Source of the DNA: Bradyrhizobium vignae
GTDB lineage: Bacteria > Pseudomonadota > Alphaproteobacteria > Rhizobiales > Xanthobacteraceae
NCBI RefSeq assembly: GCF_004114425.1
Contig: NZ_RDQF01000025.1
Coordinates: 25,906-89,905, forward strand
DNA length: 64,000 nt
Direction: 5' to 3'
Shown here: piece by piece, positions 26,940 through 35,467 of the stretch
Layout: every line of letters starts with the position of its first letter
How positions within the stretch are numbered: position 1 is the stretch's first letter
Notes under the pieces: model-generated
The model's input: only the letters and a program-made list of their open reading frames with translations
Databases searched by the model: none
Told to the model about the DNA's origin: nothing
Made by a program: the position numbers and the translations under genes

Positions 26940-27233
26940 TTACGCCGCGTCGGCGTCAGTCTCCGCAGCCGGAGCCGGCTTGGGCCGACGGGGCAGCGGG
27001 AAGGCATCGCTCTCGTACAGCGAGCGAATGCCGTTCTGGTCGAAGCGCGCTTCCTCGACCTGGAGATAGGCGCCGTTCAGCGAGTCCGTCGGCAACTGCT
27101 CCATCGCGAACTGCACGGCCTCGGCCGCAGTGCCGAACCGCCGATAGGTGAAGCCTGCACGCTTCTTCTTGCGGATCGCGGCGGGGAAGAGTTCGGCGGA
27201 GGTGTTGAAGTTGAACGGACGCATTGGACGCAT
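26940..27233 (-). CDS. Conserved 97-residue hypothetical protein
   Basis: Product begins MRPMRPFNFNTSAELFP and has a basic middle (AAIRKKKRAGFTYRRF), an alpha-helical section (AAEAVQFAMEQL) and a Pro/Ala-rich acidic tail. Resembles small conserved proteins of Bradyrhizobium with no known function. Soluble, no signal peptide. It has its own terminator downstream. The longer upstream frame (to 27392) crosses a probable promoter region and is not used. Confidence 0.7.
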   Translation of the reverse strand: MRPMRPFNFNTSAELFPAAIRKKKRAGFTYRRFGTAAEAVQFAMEQLPTDSLNGAYLQVEEARFDQNGIRSLYESDAFPLPRRPKPAPAAETDADAA

Positions 27234-27446
27234 GGTCAAAGACCTCGTGATCTTCTCTGGGGCTTTAAGCGCGTGGGGTTTGGGGAGGGCAGGGGCCGCA
27301 ATCGAGCGGGCCCGCCGCATGTCATTTTCGCCCACTAATATAAGCCGATTTGACAGAAATGCGACCCCCGCGATGCGAGATGATGAATCCACGCATGGCA
27401 GCTCCGCAGCCGGAATAAATCGAGTAATATCAATGTGTTAAATGGT

Positions 27447-27611
27447 TTAAATCTTGCCAAGAAGCAGTAGCACGATCAGCACCACGAGAACGACCCCGCC
27501 GATGCCCATGCCGGAATGGCCGAGGCCATAGCCGTAGCCGCCGAACCGGCCGGACAGGCCGCCGACCAGATAGATGATCACCAGGATGATCAGGATGGTC
27601 CCAAGCGTCAT
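27447..27611 (-). CDS. DUF3309 family small membrane protein
   Basis: A 54-residue, highly hydrophobic protein: MTLGTILIILVIIYLVGG, a Gly/Tyr-rich loop (GRFGGYGYGLGHSGMG) and a second helix (GVVLVVLIVLLLLGKI). This two-helix hairpin with a Gly-rich turn is the DUF3309 pattern. Function unknown. It lies 107 bp downstream of msrB on the same strand and could belong to a stress response with it, which is only inference. Confidence 0.8.
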   Translation of the reverse strand: MTLGTILIILVIIYLVGGLSGRFGGYGYGLGHSGMGIGGVVLVVLIVLLLLGKI

Positions 27612-27718
27612 GGCATCCTCCCTGGCGGTCGCCGAGATGCGATGATCGGCCGCACCGCCAGAGGAGAAAAGCACATCACGCCGCGGGGTTCCACGGGGGA
27701 ACCCGGCGCGCGCGGCGT

Positions 27719-28138
27719 TTATTTCGGCTCCAGCTTCAGCGCCGCCGAGTTGATGCAGTAGCGCAGACCGGTCGGCCCGGGGCCGTCGGGAAAGACATGG
27801 CCGAGATGACCGCTGCATTTGGAGCAGAGCACTTCGGTGCGGATCATGCCGTGACTCGTATCCCGTTCCTCGTCGATATGGCTCTCGACCGCGGGCTGGG
27901 TGAAGCTCGGCCAGCCACAACCGGAATCGAACTTGGCGTCGGATTCGAACAGCACATTGCCGCAGCCGGCGCAGACGTAGGTGCCGGCACGCTCTTCGTG
28001 CTCATATTCGCCGGAGAAGGGACGCTCGGTCGCCTTCTCGCGCAGCACGGCGTATTGCATCGGCGTCAATTCGCGCCGCCACTGCTCTTCGCTCTTGATG
28101 ACCTTGTCGTCGGTGGTTTTCGTCTTGGTGTCGGGCAT
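27719..28138 (-). CDS. msrB: Peptide-methionine (R)-S-oxide reductase MsrB
   Basis: Reduces the R-epimer of methionine sulfoxide in oxidised proteins. The 139-residue product has both zinc-binding CxxC pairs (CAGCGNVLF and CSKCSGHLGH), the SGCGWPSF loop with the resolving Cys, and the catalytic Cys in GLRYCINSAAL. It has no signal peptide, so it is cytoplasmic. msrA lies 29 bp upstream on the same strand, so the pair form an operon. Confidence 0.96.
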   Translation of the reverse strand: MPDTKTKTTDDKVIKSEEQWRRELTPMQYAVLREKATERPFSGEYEHEERAGTYVCAGCGNVLFESDAKFDSGCGWPSFTQPAVESHIDEERDTSHGMIRTEVLCSKCSGHLGHVFPDGPGPTGLRYCINSAALKLEPK

Positions 28139-28167
28139 GGGTCTCCCGTTTTCTGGTGATCTCGCGA

Positions 28168-28872
28168 TCAGTTGGTGGCCTTGCTGGCATTCACCAGCGT
28201 CGGCTTCTCAATGTAATTGTCCGCGAACAGCTTTTTCAGGTTCTCGACCTTCGGGATGTCGTTGTAGGCGATATAGGGCTGGTTCGGGTGCAGCGTCAGA
28301 TAGTCCTGGTGGTAAGCCTCCGCCGGATAGAATGCCTCGAGCGCGCCGATCTTGGTCACGATCGGCTTGTTGAAGACCTTCGCACTGTTGAGCTGCGCGA
28401 TATAGGCCTCCGCCACCTTCTTCTGCTCGTCGGAAGTGGTGAAGATCGCGGAGCGATATTGCGGGCCGACGTCAGGGCCCTGGCGATTGAGCTGGGTCGG
28501 GTCGTGCACCACCGAGAAGTAGATCTGGAGGATCTTGCCGTAGGAGATCTTCTTCGGGTCGTACTTGATCTCGACCGACTCGGCGTGGCCGGTGCGGCCG
28601 CTCGAGACCGTCTGGTAATCGGCGGTCGCCTTGGTGCCGCCGGCATAGCCGGAGACGGCGTTGACGACGCCTGCGGTGTGCTGGAAGACGCCTTGCACGC
28701 CCCAGAAGCAGCCGCCGGCGAGCACGGCGGTCTGGATGCCGCTCGCGGGCGCCGCGTCCACGGCGGGGGCGGGGATCACGACCGCATCCTCCGCGGCCCG
28801 GGACGGCATGGTGAAAGCCAGCGTCAGGGCGGTGGTTGCGGCGAGCAGGGAGGCGAGTACGGTTCGGCGCAT
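28168..28872 (-). CDS. msrA: Exported peptide-methionine (S)-S-oxide reductase MsrA, single-cysteine form
   Basis: Reduces the S-epimer of methionine sulfoxide. The 234-residue protein has a signal peptide (MRRTVLASLLAATTALTLAF, cleavage near RAA) and so acts in the periplasm. It has the active-site motif GGCFWGVQGVF and the conserved HDPTQLNRQGPDVG and YHQDYL segments. The GCFW cysteine is the only Cys in the protein, so the C-terminal resolving cysteines of the usual enzyme are missing and an outside thiol or redox partner must regenerate it. First gene of the msrAB pair. Confidence 0.93.
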   Translation of the reverse strand: MRRTVLASLLAATTALTLAFTMPSRAAEDAVVIPAPAVDAAPASGIQTAVLAGGCFWGVQGVFQHTAGVVNAVSGYAGGTKATADYQTVSSGRTGHAESVEIKYDPKKISYGKILQIYFSVVHDPTQLNRQGPDVGPQYRSAIFTTSDEQKKVAEAYIAQLNSAKVFNKPIVTKIGALEAFYPAEAYHQDYLTLHPNQPYIAYNDIPKVENLKKLFADNYIEKPTLVNASKATN

Positions 28873-29005
28873 GGCAATCCTCTTTCGGAAGGGCTGACAG
28901 TCTAGGGCGGTCGCGACCGGGCGAACAGTCTGCCCGGGGATGTTTTCGCATCATTCGAGATACGGGCACCGCCGGTGATTGTTACGGCGGGGTGGACACG
29001 AGGCC

Positions 29006-29137
29006 GTGAAGACCGGCGCCTGGACCAATCGCGCCCGCGCGCGAACGCTGATGAAGGATTTCGACGGTGCAATCGCGGATTTCGCCGAGGCCGAGAAGAT
29101 CGATCCGTCCGCGCCGCAGATCGCCGGCAACCGCTGA
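29006..29137 (+). pseudogene. C-terminal remnant of a TPR-repeat protein
   Basis: The frame from GTG 29006 to TGA 29137 reads as the end of a tetratricopeptide protein: RARARTLMKDFDGAIADFAE then EKIDPSAPQIAGNR. The A-x-x-D-F-x-x-A-x-x-x-D-P-x pattern is one TPR unit. No start region or earlier repeats are present upstream, where the msrA promoter lies, so this looks like a degraded fragment. The rest of the gap 28873-29185 holds no gene. Confidence 0.55.
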
Positions 29138-29185
29138 GTCACCTACGGCATGATGCGTAAATTCGACCAGGCCCTCGCAGCGGTT

Positions 29186-30301
29186 CTAAACTACGATGCT
29201 CAGCCTTTTCGCCGCCCGCGTGATCCCCGTGTACAGCCACCGCGCCCTGGACTCCTGAAACGCAAAGCTCTCATCGAACAGCACGACGTCGTCCCATTGC
29301 GAGCCCTGCGATTTGTGCACGGTCAGCACGTAGCCGTAGTCGAACTCGTCGTAGGGCTTGCGCTGCTCCCAGGCGATCTGCTCGATGCCGCCCTCGAAGC
29401 AATCGGCGCGCACCGAGACTTTCGTCACCTTGTGGCCGAAATCCTCGTCCGGCGACAGCCGCATGGAGAGGATGCGCGACTTCGAGCGCGAGGTGTTGCG
29501 CGACTTGACGCGCCACAGGCCGCCGTTGAACAGGCCTTTCTTGCGGTTGTTGCGCAGGCACACCAGCTTGTCGCCCGCGACTGGAAACTGGTCCTCGATG
29601 TTCTGGCGCTGGCGGACCCTCATGTTGTAGGCGCGGCGGGTGTTGTTGCGGCCGACCAGGATCTGGTCGGCGCCCATGACGCGGTCGGGGTCGAGCTCCT
29701 TGCGCGAGACGACCTCGCTCTCGCCATAGCGGCCGATGTCGAGCTCGCGTCCCTCGCGCACGTCCATCGACATCCGCACGATCGGATCGTCCTGAGCCTG
29801 GCGGTGCACCTCGGTCAGCATCGCGTCGGGCTCCGAATTGGTGAAGAAGCCGCCGCCCTGGATCGGCGGCAGCTGCGCGGGATCGCCCAGCACCAGGAGG
29901 GGACAGTCGAACGACATCAGGTCGCGCCCCAGTTCGGCGTCGACCATCGAGCATTCGTCGATCACGATCAGCTTCGCCTTGGAGGCCGGCGCGTCGTCCC
30001 ACAGCTCGAAGCTCGGCTGCTCCTCGCCGGATTCCCGGGCACGGTAGATCAGCGAGTGGATGGTTGAGGCGCCGTCGCAGCCCTTGTTGCGCATGACGAG
30101 CGCCGCCTTGCCGGTGAACGCGGCGAACTTCACCTCGCCATCGACGCCATCGGCGATGTGCCGCGCCAGCGTGGTCTTGCCGGTGCCGGCGAAGCCGAAC
30201 AGGCGGAAGATCGGCGGCGTGCCGCCCCGGCCCGGCTTGGCCTTGAGCCAGTCGCCGACGGCCTTCAGAGCGGCATCCTGATGCGGGGTGAAAGTGGCCA
30301 T
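29186..30301 (-). CDS. RecD-like ATP-dependent DNA helicase
   Basis: A 371-residue superfamily 1 helicase of the RecD/Pif1-like (AAA_30 plus UvrD_C_2) type. Walker A is GFAGTGKTTLARHIAD (about residue 40), Walker B is LIVIDECSMVD, then GDPAQLPPI. C-terminal motifs are YVLTVHKSQGSQWD and LYTGITRAAKR. It is short next to full RecD and has no RecB/RecC neighbours, as in stand-alone helicases of this family. The frame runs on to 30508, but ATG 30301 (MATFTPHQDAAL) is the family start. Confidence 0.92.
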   Translation of the reverse strand: MATFTPHQDAALKAVGDWLKAKPGRGGTPPIFRLFGFAGTGKTTLARHIADGVDGEVKFAAFTGKAALVMRNKGCDGASTIHSLIYRARESGEEQPSFELWDDAPASKAKLIVIDECSMVDAELGRDLMSFDCPLLVLGDPAQLPPIQGGGFFTNSEPDAMLTEVHRQAQDDPIVRMSMDVREGRELDIGRYGESEVVSRKELDPDRVMGADQILVGRNNTRRAYNMRVRQRQNIEDQFPVAGDKLVCLRNNRKKGLFNGGLWRVKSRNTSRSKSRILSMRLSPDEDFGHKVTKVSVRADCFEGGIEQIAWEQRKPYDEFDYGYVLTVHKSQGSQWDDVVLFDESFAFQESRARWLYTGITRAAKRLSIVV

Positions 30302-30679
30302 GTCTGTCTTGATGAAGGGCGAAAGGCGGCGATTCGCAATCCTCAAAACTAACCATTCGTCCCGCCGGTTCAAGCGCAGGGCAGGCCGTTTCTCTGCGGT
30401 CCATCCTTCGGGACGCCCGCCTCTGGCGGGCCCTCCTGCGCGTCGTCCGGATGCATCAAGCACACGCCCTCGGGGAAAGCTCTGAACAGCTCGGCCACGC
30501 GGCGTCACGGTGCCGGAATGTCAGTGCTCCAGCACGCGGCGGCCCGACAGCCAACAGGGAGAGTGCTGCTATGCCAGGCTCGGAATCGTTCTCCCGCGCG
30601 GCGAAATTGCAACGCCGTGGACAGCGCCGCCTCGCCTATTAAGATGACCTCAACGACAAGAATGCGGGAGAGCGACGCC
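30302..30679. other. Intergenic region without a recognised gene
   Basis: Gap between the divergent helicase and monooxygenase genes. It includes a GGCGGGC/GCCCGCC-containing hairpin near 30413-30440 and must hold both promoters. No conserved coding frame, tRNA or repeat family shared with the rest of the window was seen. Confidence 0.5.
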
Positions 30680-31885
30680 ATGAAGTTCGGCATCTTCTAC
30701 GAGCTGCAATTGCCACGGCCCTGGGTGGCCGGCGACGAGCTCGCCCTCTACCAGAACGCGCTGTCGCAGATGGAGCTCGCCGACAAGCTCGGTTACGACC
30801 ATGCCTGGGTGGTCGAGCATCACTTCCTCGAGGAATATTCGCATTCGCCTTCGCCGGAATCCTTCCTCGCCGCGGCGAGCCAGCGCACGCAGAAGATCAG
30901 GCTCGGCCACGGCATTCTCCAGCTCACCACCAATCACCCGGCGCGCGTCGCCGAGCGCGTTGCGGTGCTGGATCTGCTCAGCAACGGCCGCTGCGAGTTC
31001 GGCATGGGCGAGAGCGCATCCATTACCGAGCTCGAGCCGTTCGGCCGCGACATGGAGACCAAGAAGGAGGTGTTCGAGGAGGCGGTCGCCGCGATCTTTC
31101 CGATGTTCAAGGATGCCGGCAGCGAGCATCACGGCAAGTATTTCGACATTCCGTTGCGTAACGTCGTGCCGAAGCCGGTGCAGAAGCCGCACCCGCCGCT
31201 CTGGATGGCCTGCTCGCAGCTGCCGACCATCGAGCGCGCCGGCCGCCACGGCTTCGGCGCGCTCGGCTTCCAGTTCGTCAGCGCCGATGCCGCGCATGCC
31301 TGGGTGCACGCCTATTACAACGCGATGACCAAGCGGCTGCACAAGCTCGCCGACTACGAGATCAATCCGAACATGGCGCTGGTCTCGTTCTTCATGTGCG
31401 CCAAGACGGACGAGGAGGCGCGCGCCCGCGCCGACGGTGCCACCTTCTTCCAGTTCGCACTGCGCTTCTACGGCGCCGCGCAGAACCGCAAGCGTCCCGC
31501 GCCCTACACCGTCAACATGTGGGACGAGTACAACAAGTGGAAGCGCGACAACCCCGAGGCGCAGGAGGCGGCGCTGCGCGGCGGCCTGATCGGCTCGCCG
31601 GAGACCATCCGCAGGAAGCTGAAGCGCTTCCAGTCTTCGCATATCGACCAGGTGATCCTGCTCAACCAGGCCGGCAAGAACAAGCACGAGCACATCTGCG
31701 AATCGCTCGAGCTGTTCGGCCGCGAGGTGATGCCCGAGTTCCAGAACGATCCGGCGCAAGCGGCCTGGAAGCAAGGCGTGTTGAGCGGCGAGATCAAGCT
31801 GGAAGAGATCGACACCCGGGCTTTTACGGATCGCTACGGCAAGCTCGCGATCAATGTCGCCCCGGTGAACGCCGCGGCGGGCTAG
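30680..31885 (+). CDS. LLM-class flavin-dependent oxidoreductase
   Basis: Luciferase-like monooxygenase family protein, 401 residues, which would use reduced flavin and oxygen on an organic substrate. The start is ATG 30680 after GGGAGAGCGACG, giving the family N-terminus MKFGIFYELQLPRPW. Further marks are YDHAWVVEHHFLEEYSHSP, RLGHGILQLTTNHPARVAER and PHPPLWMACSQLPTIERAG. Related proteins include alkanal and limonene monooxygenases. Substrate unknown and no pathway genes adjoin, so the supply of reduced flavin is unclear. Confidence 0.9.
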   Translation: MKFGIFYELQLPRPWVAGDELALYQNALSQMELADKLGYDHAWVVEHHFLEEYSHSPSPESFLAAASQRTQKIRLGHGILQLTTNHPARVAERVAVLDLLSNGRCEFGMGESASITELEPFGRDMETKKEVFEEAVAAIFPMFKDAGSEHHGKYFDIPLRNVVPKPVQKPHPPLWMACSQLPTIERAGRHGFGALGFQFVSADAAHAWVHAYYNAMTKRLHKLADYEINPNMALVSFFMCAKTDEEARARADGATFFQFALRFYGAAQNRKRPAPYTVNMWDEYNKWKRDNPEAQEAALRGGLIGSPETIRRKLKRFQSSHIDQVILLNQAGKNKHEHICESLELFGREVMPEFQNDPAQAAWKQGVLSGEIKLEEIDTRAFTDRYGKLAINVAPVNAAAG

Positions 31886-32104
31886 GCTGTCCGTTAAGTC
31901 ATGTTGCTGACGCAATCTCTGTCTTAGTCGGTGACAACTTAAAACACTGCGTGGGAACCGCCCTGGTTCGCACACCGGTTCCATAGCCAAGGGGTTGGCG
32001 CGAATCCGCAAAACATCGGCGCAAGCATCATGAACGCATTCGCGTTCGCTTGCCCGCGTTTTGCGGGGCCGGGAACCGGACGACGAAAAATCACAGGAGT
32101 TATG

Positions 32105-32596
32105 ATGACGTTCCGCTCGAGCGCCGCACTTTGCGGCGCCCTGGTTGCGCTTGCCGTGTCTGTTACCGTTGCTAGATGTGAAACGCGTGGGGTCCACTCA
32201 AACGCCGTCGCCGATGCCGCCTCCAGGGATGCGGTCGTCGGCGCTGCATCCATGTACAATCCATTCAAGCCGGGCAAGGAGGAGGGCGGACCGCGCACAG
32301 CCTCCGGCGAGCGTTATGATCCCTCTGCCTGGACGGCTGCGATCAAGACGAGCCTGCGAAAGAAATTTGGTGGGGTCCAATTTGGCGCGAGGCCGAAATA
32401 TGCCCTCGTCGAGGCCGCAGGCAAGAAGGTCATCGTCAAGATCAATGACGTGGGTCCACTCAGGCCCGGCCGCATCATCGACTTCAACGAGCGCACGATG
32501 CGCCATTTCGATCCGAGCCTTGAGCGCGGAGTCATCAAGGACGTGAGAGTCAGCCCGCTCTCAGGGGGCGATTGGCCTTTGGGGCCGGTGGGCTGA
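32105..32596 (+). CDS. RlpA-like double-psi beta-barrel septal protein
   Basis: An exported protein of 163 residues. After a signal peptide (SAALCGALVALAVSVTVA) comes the RlpA-type fold, with MYNPFKPGKEEGGPRTASGE, then KVIVKINDVGPLRPGRIIDF and ERTMRHFDPSLERG. The G-P-x-x-x-G-R-x-I-D-x segment is the family core with its catalytic-type Asp. Such proteins are lytic transglycosylases of septal peptidoglycan, or relatives. No SPOR domain is present. ATG 32105 is chosen because AGGAG is 5 bases upstream; ATG 32102 is too close. Confidence 0.8.
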   Translation: MTFRSSAALCGALVALAVSVTVARCETRGVHSNAVADAASRDAVVGAASMYNPFKPGKEEGGPRTASGERYDPSAWTAAIKTSLRKKFGGVQFGARPKYALVEAAGKKVIVKINDVGPLRPGRIIDFNERTMRHFDPSLERGVIKDVRVSPLSGGDWPLGPVG

Positions 32597-32737
32597 ACGT
32601 CGCACGCGGTCGAATGACAAGCCGAACTCGTCGCTTGAACTGCTCAGATGACGATCGGGGGGCTGAAAGGTCTCTGCCTTCCGCCGAAATCACCTTGCTG
32701 CTATCCTCCCGCAAAACAAGATCTTGCGGAGGAAACG

Positions 32738-33520
32738 ATGCAATCTCAGGCGATGCCCGCAAATCCGGTACCTGGCGATGTCACGTCCGCGGTGCTCGCC
32801 ATCGGCCGCCCCGATTTCCCAAAAGTCCTGATCGACACGCTGCGCCGGCAGGCAGAGGTCGGTCACTGCATGGTGTTCGCGCTGAGCCGGGCCGGTGCCG
32901 CGCGCTGCCTGCTCGATGCCGGCAACATCCCGATCGGTGGCGATCTCGGGGCGGCCTATGCCGGCCAGTTCCACGAATCCGATCCCAACCGCGATGCATT
33001 GTTCGAAGCCGAGGGCAGCGCGCCGATCGTGCTGCCTCAGTTCGCGCCGCGCATGTACGGCGCGCGTTACCGCAAGATCTTCTTCCAGGATTCCGGCATC
33101 GTCGACAAATGCGCGACCGCGATCTGGACCGGCGACACCTGCTTCTACGTCAATTTCTACCGCATCGCCGCGCAGGGACGTTTCAGTGCCGCGCAGCGTG
33201 AGCGGCTTGAGGCCATCGCGCCGGCGATCGCGGCAAGCGTCGCCCGCCATTTTCAGGAGGCGGCAACGCCGGATCAGTCTCTCGCCGCACTGTTTGCGAC
33301 CCGCCCGCCGCTCTCCGCTCTCACGCCGCGCGAGCAGGACGTCTGCCGCCGCATCCTGGCAGGCTTCAGCTCCGAGGCGATCTCGCAAGCGCTCCGTATC
33401 AGCCTGCATTCGACGCTGACCTACCGCAAGCGCGCCTATGAGCGGCTCGGTATCTCCTCGCAGAACGAGCTGTTCGCAATCGTGCTGCGGCTGCTCTCGG
33501 CGCCTCACGGCCTCAACTGA
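32738..33520 (+). CDS. LuxR family transcriptional regulator
   Basis: A 260-residue regulator. The N-terminal ~185 residues form an uncharacterised sensor domain (ALSRAGAARCLLDAGNIPIG). The C-terminus is a LuxR helix-turn-helix: ALTPREQDVCRRILAGFSSE, then AISQALRISLHSTLTYRKRA and YERLGISSQNELF. No receiver or autoinducer domain is seen. A good GCGGAGGAAACG precedes the ATG at 32738. A perfect 16-bp palindrome follows the stop codon directly and could be an operator in front of the next gene. Confidence 0.88.
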   Translation: MQSQAMPANPVPGDVTSAVLAIGRPDFPKVLIDTLRRQAEVGHCMVFALSRAGAARCLLDAGNIPIGGDLGAAYAGQFHESDPNRDALFEAEGSAPIVLPQFAPRMYGARYRKIFFQDSGIVDKCATAIWTGDTCFYVNFYRIAAQGRFSAAQRERLEAIAPAIAASVARHFQEAATPDQSLAALFATRPPLSALTPREQDVCRRILAGFSSEAISQALRISLHSTLTYRKRAYERLGISSQNELFAIVLRLLSAPHGLN

Positions 33521-33523
33521 GTT

Positions 33524-33539
33524 GCCGAACTAGTTCGGC
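33524..33539. promoter_or_regulatory. Perfect 16-bp palindrome after the LuxR gene
   Basis: GCCGAACTAGTTCGGC is its own reverse complement. It lies 3 bp beyond the regulator stop codon and 100 bp before the L,D-transpeptidase start. LuxR-type dimers bind such dyads, so it may be their operator. A short terminator stem is also possible, but no T-run follows. Confidence 0.4.
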
Positions 33540-33638
33540 GTTAACCATCTCTGACGGTTCCGGCTTGGGCGATATCGCTTCGAAGTTTCTTAAATTTTGC
33601 TGGGTACCTCTTCCAGGCATGGTGACCTGGGGAAAGAC

Positions 33639-34499
33639 ATGAGCAAGCGGGCCAAACGCAGAAAGGCAGAGGCCCTCGCAATACCCATGGCCGCGAGAGT
33701 CGCAATCGGCGCCGTGGCTGTCGCCGCATTGGGGTACGGTCTGCTGTATCGCCCGGCGAGCGTGCAACCGGTCCGCAAGCCGTCCGCACAGGAAGCCAAG
33801 GCATCGTCAACTCCGGTTTACGTGGCACCTCCAGTTCATGCATCCGTGCCGGCTCCGGCACCGATTCCGGCCGCGGCGCCGCTGGTCGAACCACCAAAAG
33901 CCGACGCTGACGTTCCCGGAGCATTGGTTCGGCAGGTGGTCGACTACGCCAGTCACCAGGCGCCGGGCACCGTGATCATCGATACCGGAAACACGTTCCT
34001 CTATTTCGTCCTGAACGACAGGCAGGCAATGCGCTATGGCATCGGCGTCGGCCGCGAAGGTTTCACATGGTCCGGTGAGCAGACCGTGGCCCGTAAAGCC
34101 GAATGGCCGGATTGGCATCCGCCTGCGGAGATGGTCTCGCGTCAGCCTTATCTGCCGCGGTTCATGGCAGGCGGTCCCGGCAACCCGCTCGGCGCGCGCG
34201 CGATGTATCTGGGCGAGACCGAATATAGAATTCATGGCACCAACAAGCCCGATACGATCGGCAAGCGGGTTTCGTCCGGCTGTATCCGGTTGACCAACGA
34301 GGACGTCGTGGATCTCTATGAGCGGGTGAAGGTCGGAGCGAAAGTGATCGTGCTTCCGGCAAATGCTGCCCGCAGGCCGTCCCAGGGAGCGCCGGCCGAC
34401 GCCGCCTCCCGATCGCCCGACCCGGCGTCGTCCAACCGGACCTCGGCAGCCAACGCGCAGATGCTGTCACCTGACCCGAAGATCGCCGAGGCCCGGTAA
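33639..34499 (+). CDS. L,D-transpeptidase (YkuD domain)
   Basis: Peptidoglycan cross-linking or protein-anchoring enzyme, 286 residues. One N-terminal transmembrane helix (AARVAIGAVAVAALGYGLLY) is followed by a Pro/Ala-rich spacer and the YkuD domain. The catalytic signature is present: EYRIHGTNKPDTIG and SSGCIRLTNEDVVDLYERV, where the Cys is the nucleophile. The C-terminal ~50 residues are an Ala/Ser/Pro tail. It acts in the periplasm with the helix as anchor. Confidence 0.92.
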   Translation: MSKRAKRRKAEALAIPMAARVAIGAVAVAALGYGLLYRPASVQPVRKPSAQEAKASSTPVYVAPPVHASVPAPAPIPAAAPLVEPPKADADVPGALVRQVVDYASHQAPGTVIIDTGNTFLYFVLNDRQAMRYGIGVGREGFTWSGEQTVARKAEWPDWHPPAEMVSRQPYLPRFMAGGPGNPLGARAMYLGETEYRIHGTNKPDTIGKRVSSGCIRLTNEDVVDLYERVKVGAKVIVLPANAARRPSQGAPADAASRSPDPASSNRTSAANAQMLSPDPKIAEAR

Positions 34500-34632
34500 C
34501 TCGGTCCTCCGTCTACGCGTAGGAAAGCGAAGGCAATCGCGACCGTAGCGAGCACGTCGACACGTACAGCGCTCGCGAAACGGTAAGCCGCGACTGGCGG
34601 GCTCACCCTGATCGCCTGGAATCGTTGGAGCT

Positions 34633-35445
34633 TCAACGCAGGCCCGGCAACGCGTCCCGGTGTGCGGCGTGGCTCACGATTGACGACAGCGGGAAGCCGA
34701 ATGTCAGGCCGGCGCGAATTTCGTTCACTGGATGATGGTTCGTCAGTGCGTGACGGACGGCGATGTCGAAACTGAGATTGTCGCGAACCCGGTAGATCAA
34801 GCCGACCAGTCCCGATAGCGTCTCCGCCTTTCCGAACTCGTTTTCGTAGAAGACCTCGGCGACGGGCCGGACCGTCCAGGTCGACGGACCTTCGAGGATC
34901 GCACCGACGAAGACGTCGGCATGATGGTTTCGGGTCAGCACCGTCTCGACGTTCAAATGGATCGTTCCCCAGTCCCAGCGTTGCGAGACGATGCCGGCCA
35001 GGCTGGCACCGACGCCCGAATTGCCGGTGCTGTCGGGAAGCAGGACACCGAACTCCGTCGCAATGCTCGGCCCCGTCTTGTCCTGGAGGCTGCCGGGAAC
35101 CACGACGTGCTTCAGGAATGCGCCCGCAGCCGTGAGGTTCGTTGCTCCAGGCGGCGAGAGCGGCGTCTGGCCGATCCCTTCGAGCACGGCCTCCCAATCC
35201 GCGGTCAGTCCATAGTTGATGACCGTGCCCGGCGCGATCAGGCTCGCCCCGCTCTCATCGCGCAGGCGTCCGGCAGGCTGCAGCTCGATTTCGACTTCGC
35301 CCTTCGCCGCGACCGCGGCATCGGTGCCGTCGAATGGACGATAGGCCAGCACGGGCCGGGACCATGCCACGAAGCACAACGCCGCGATGCAGCCCTTCAC
35401 AAGCTCTTGCGGAATGCTCGCACAATGACGACGTCGCTTGGACAT
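34633..35445 (-). CDS. Probable outer-membrane beta-barrel transporter-like protein
   Basis: A 270-residue protein with a signal peptide (GCIAALCFVAWSRPVLA, about residues 18-34). Alternating-polarity strands follow throughout (EVEIELQPAGRLRDESG, INYGLTADWEAVLEGIG, LSFDIAVRHALTNHHPV), matching the fold of MetA/phenol-degradation-type outer-membrane proteins. It ends in Leu-Arg rather than the usual aromatic residue. It follows the YncE-like gene by 22 bp on the same strand, so both are probably co-transcribed, divergent from the ATP-grasp/ABC genes. Confidence 0.75.
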   Translation of the reverse strand: MSKRRRHCASIPQELVKGCIAALCFVAWSRPVLAYRPFDGTDAAVAAKGEVEIELQPAGRLRDESGASLIAPGTVINYGLTADWEAVLEGIGQTPLSPPGATNLTAAGAFLKHVVVPGSLQDKTGPSIATEFGVLLPDSTGNSGVGASLAGIVSQRWDWGTIHLNVETVLTRNHHADVFVGAILEGPSTWTVRPVAEVFYENEFGKAETLSGLVGLIYRVRDNLSFDIAVRHALTNHHPVNEIRAGLTFGFPLSSIVSHAAHRDALPGLR

Positions 35446-35467
35446 GGCGACCTCCCACCCGCATACG

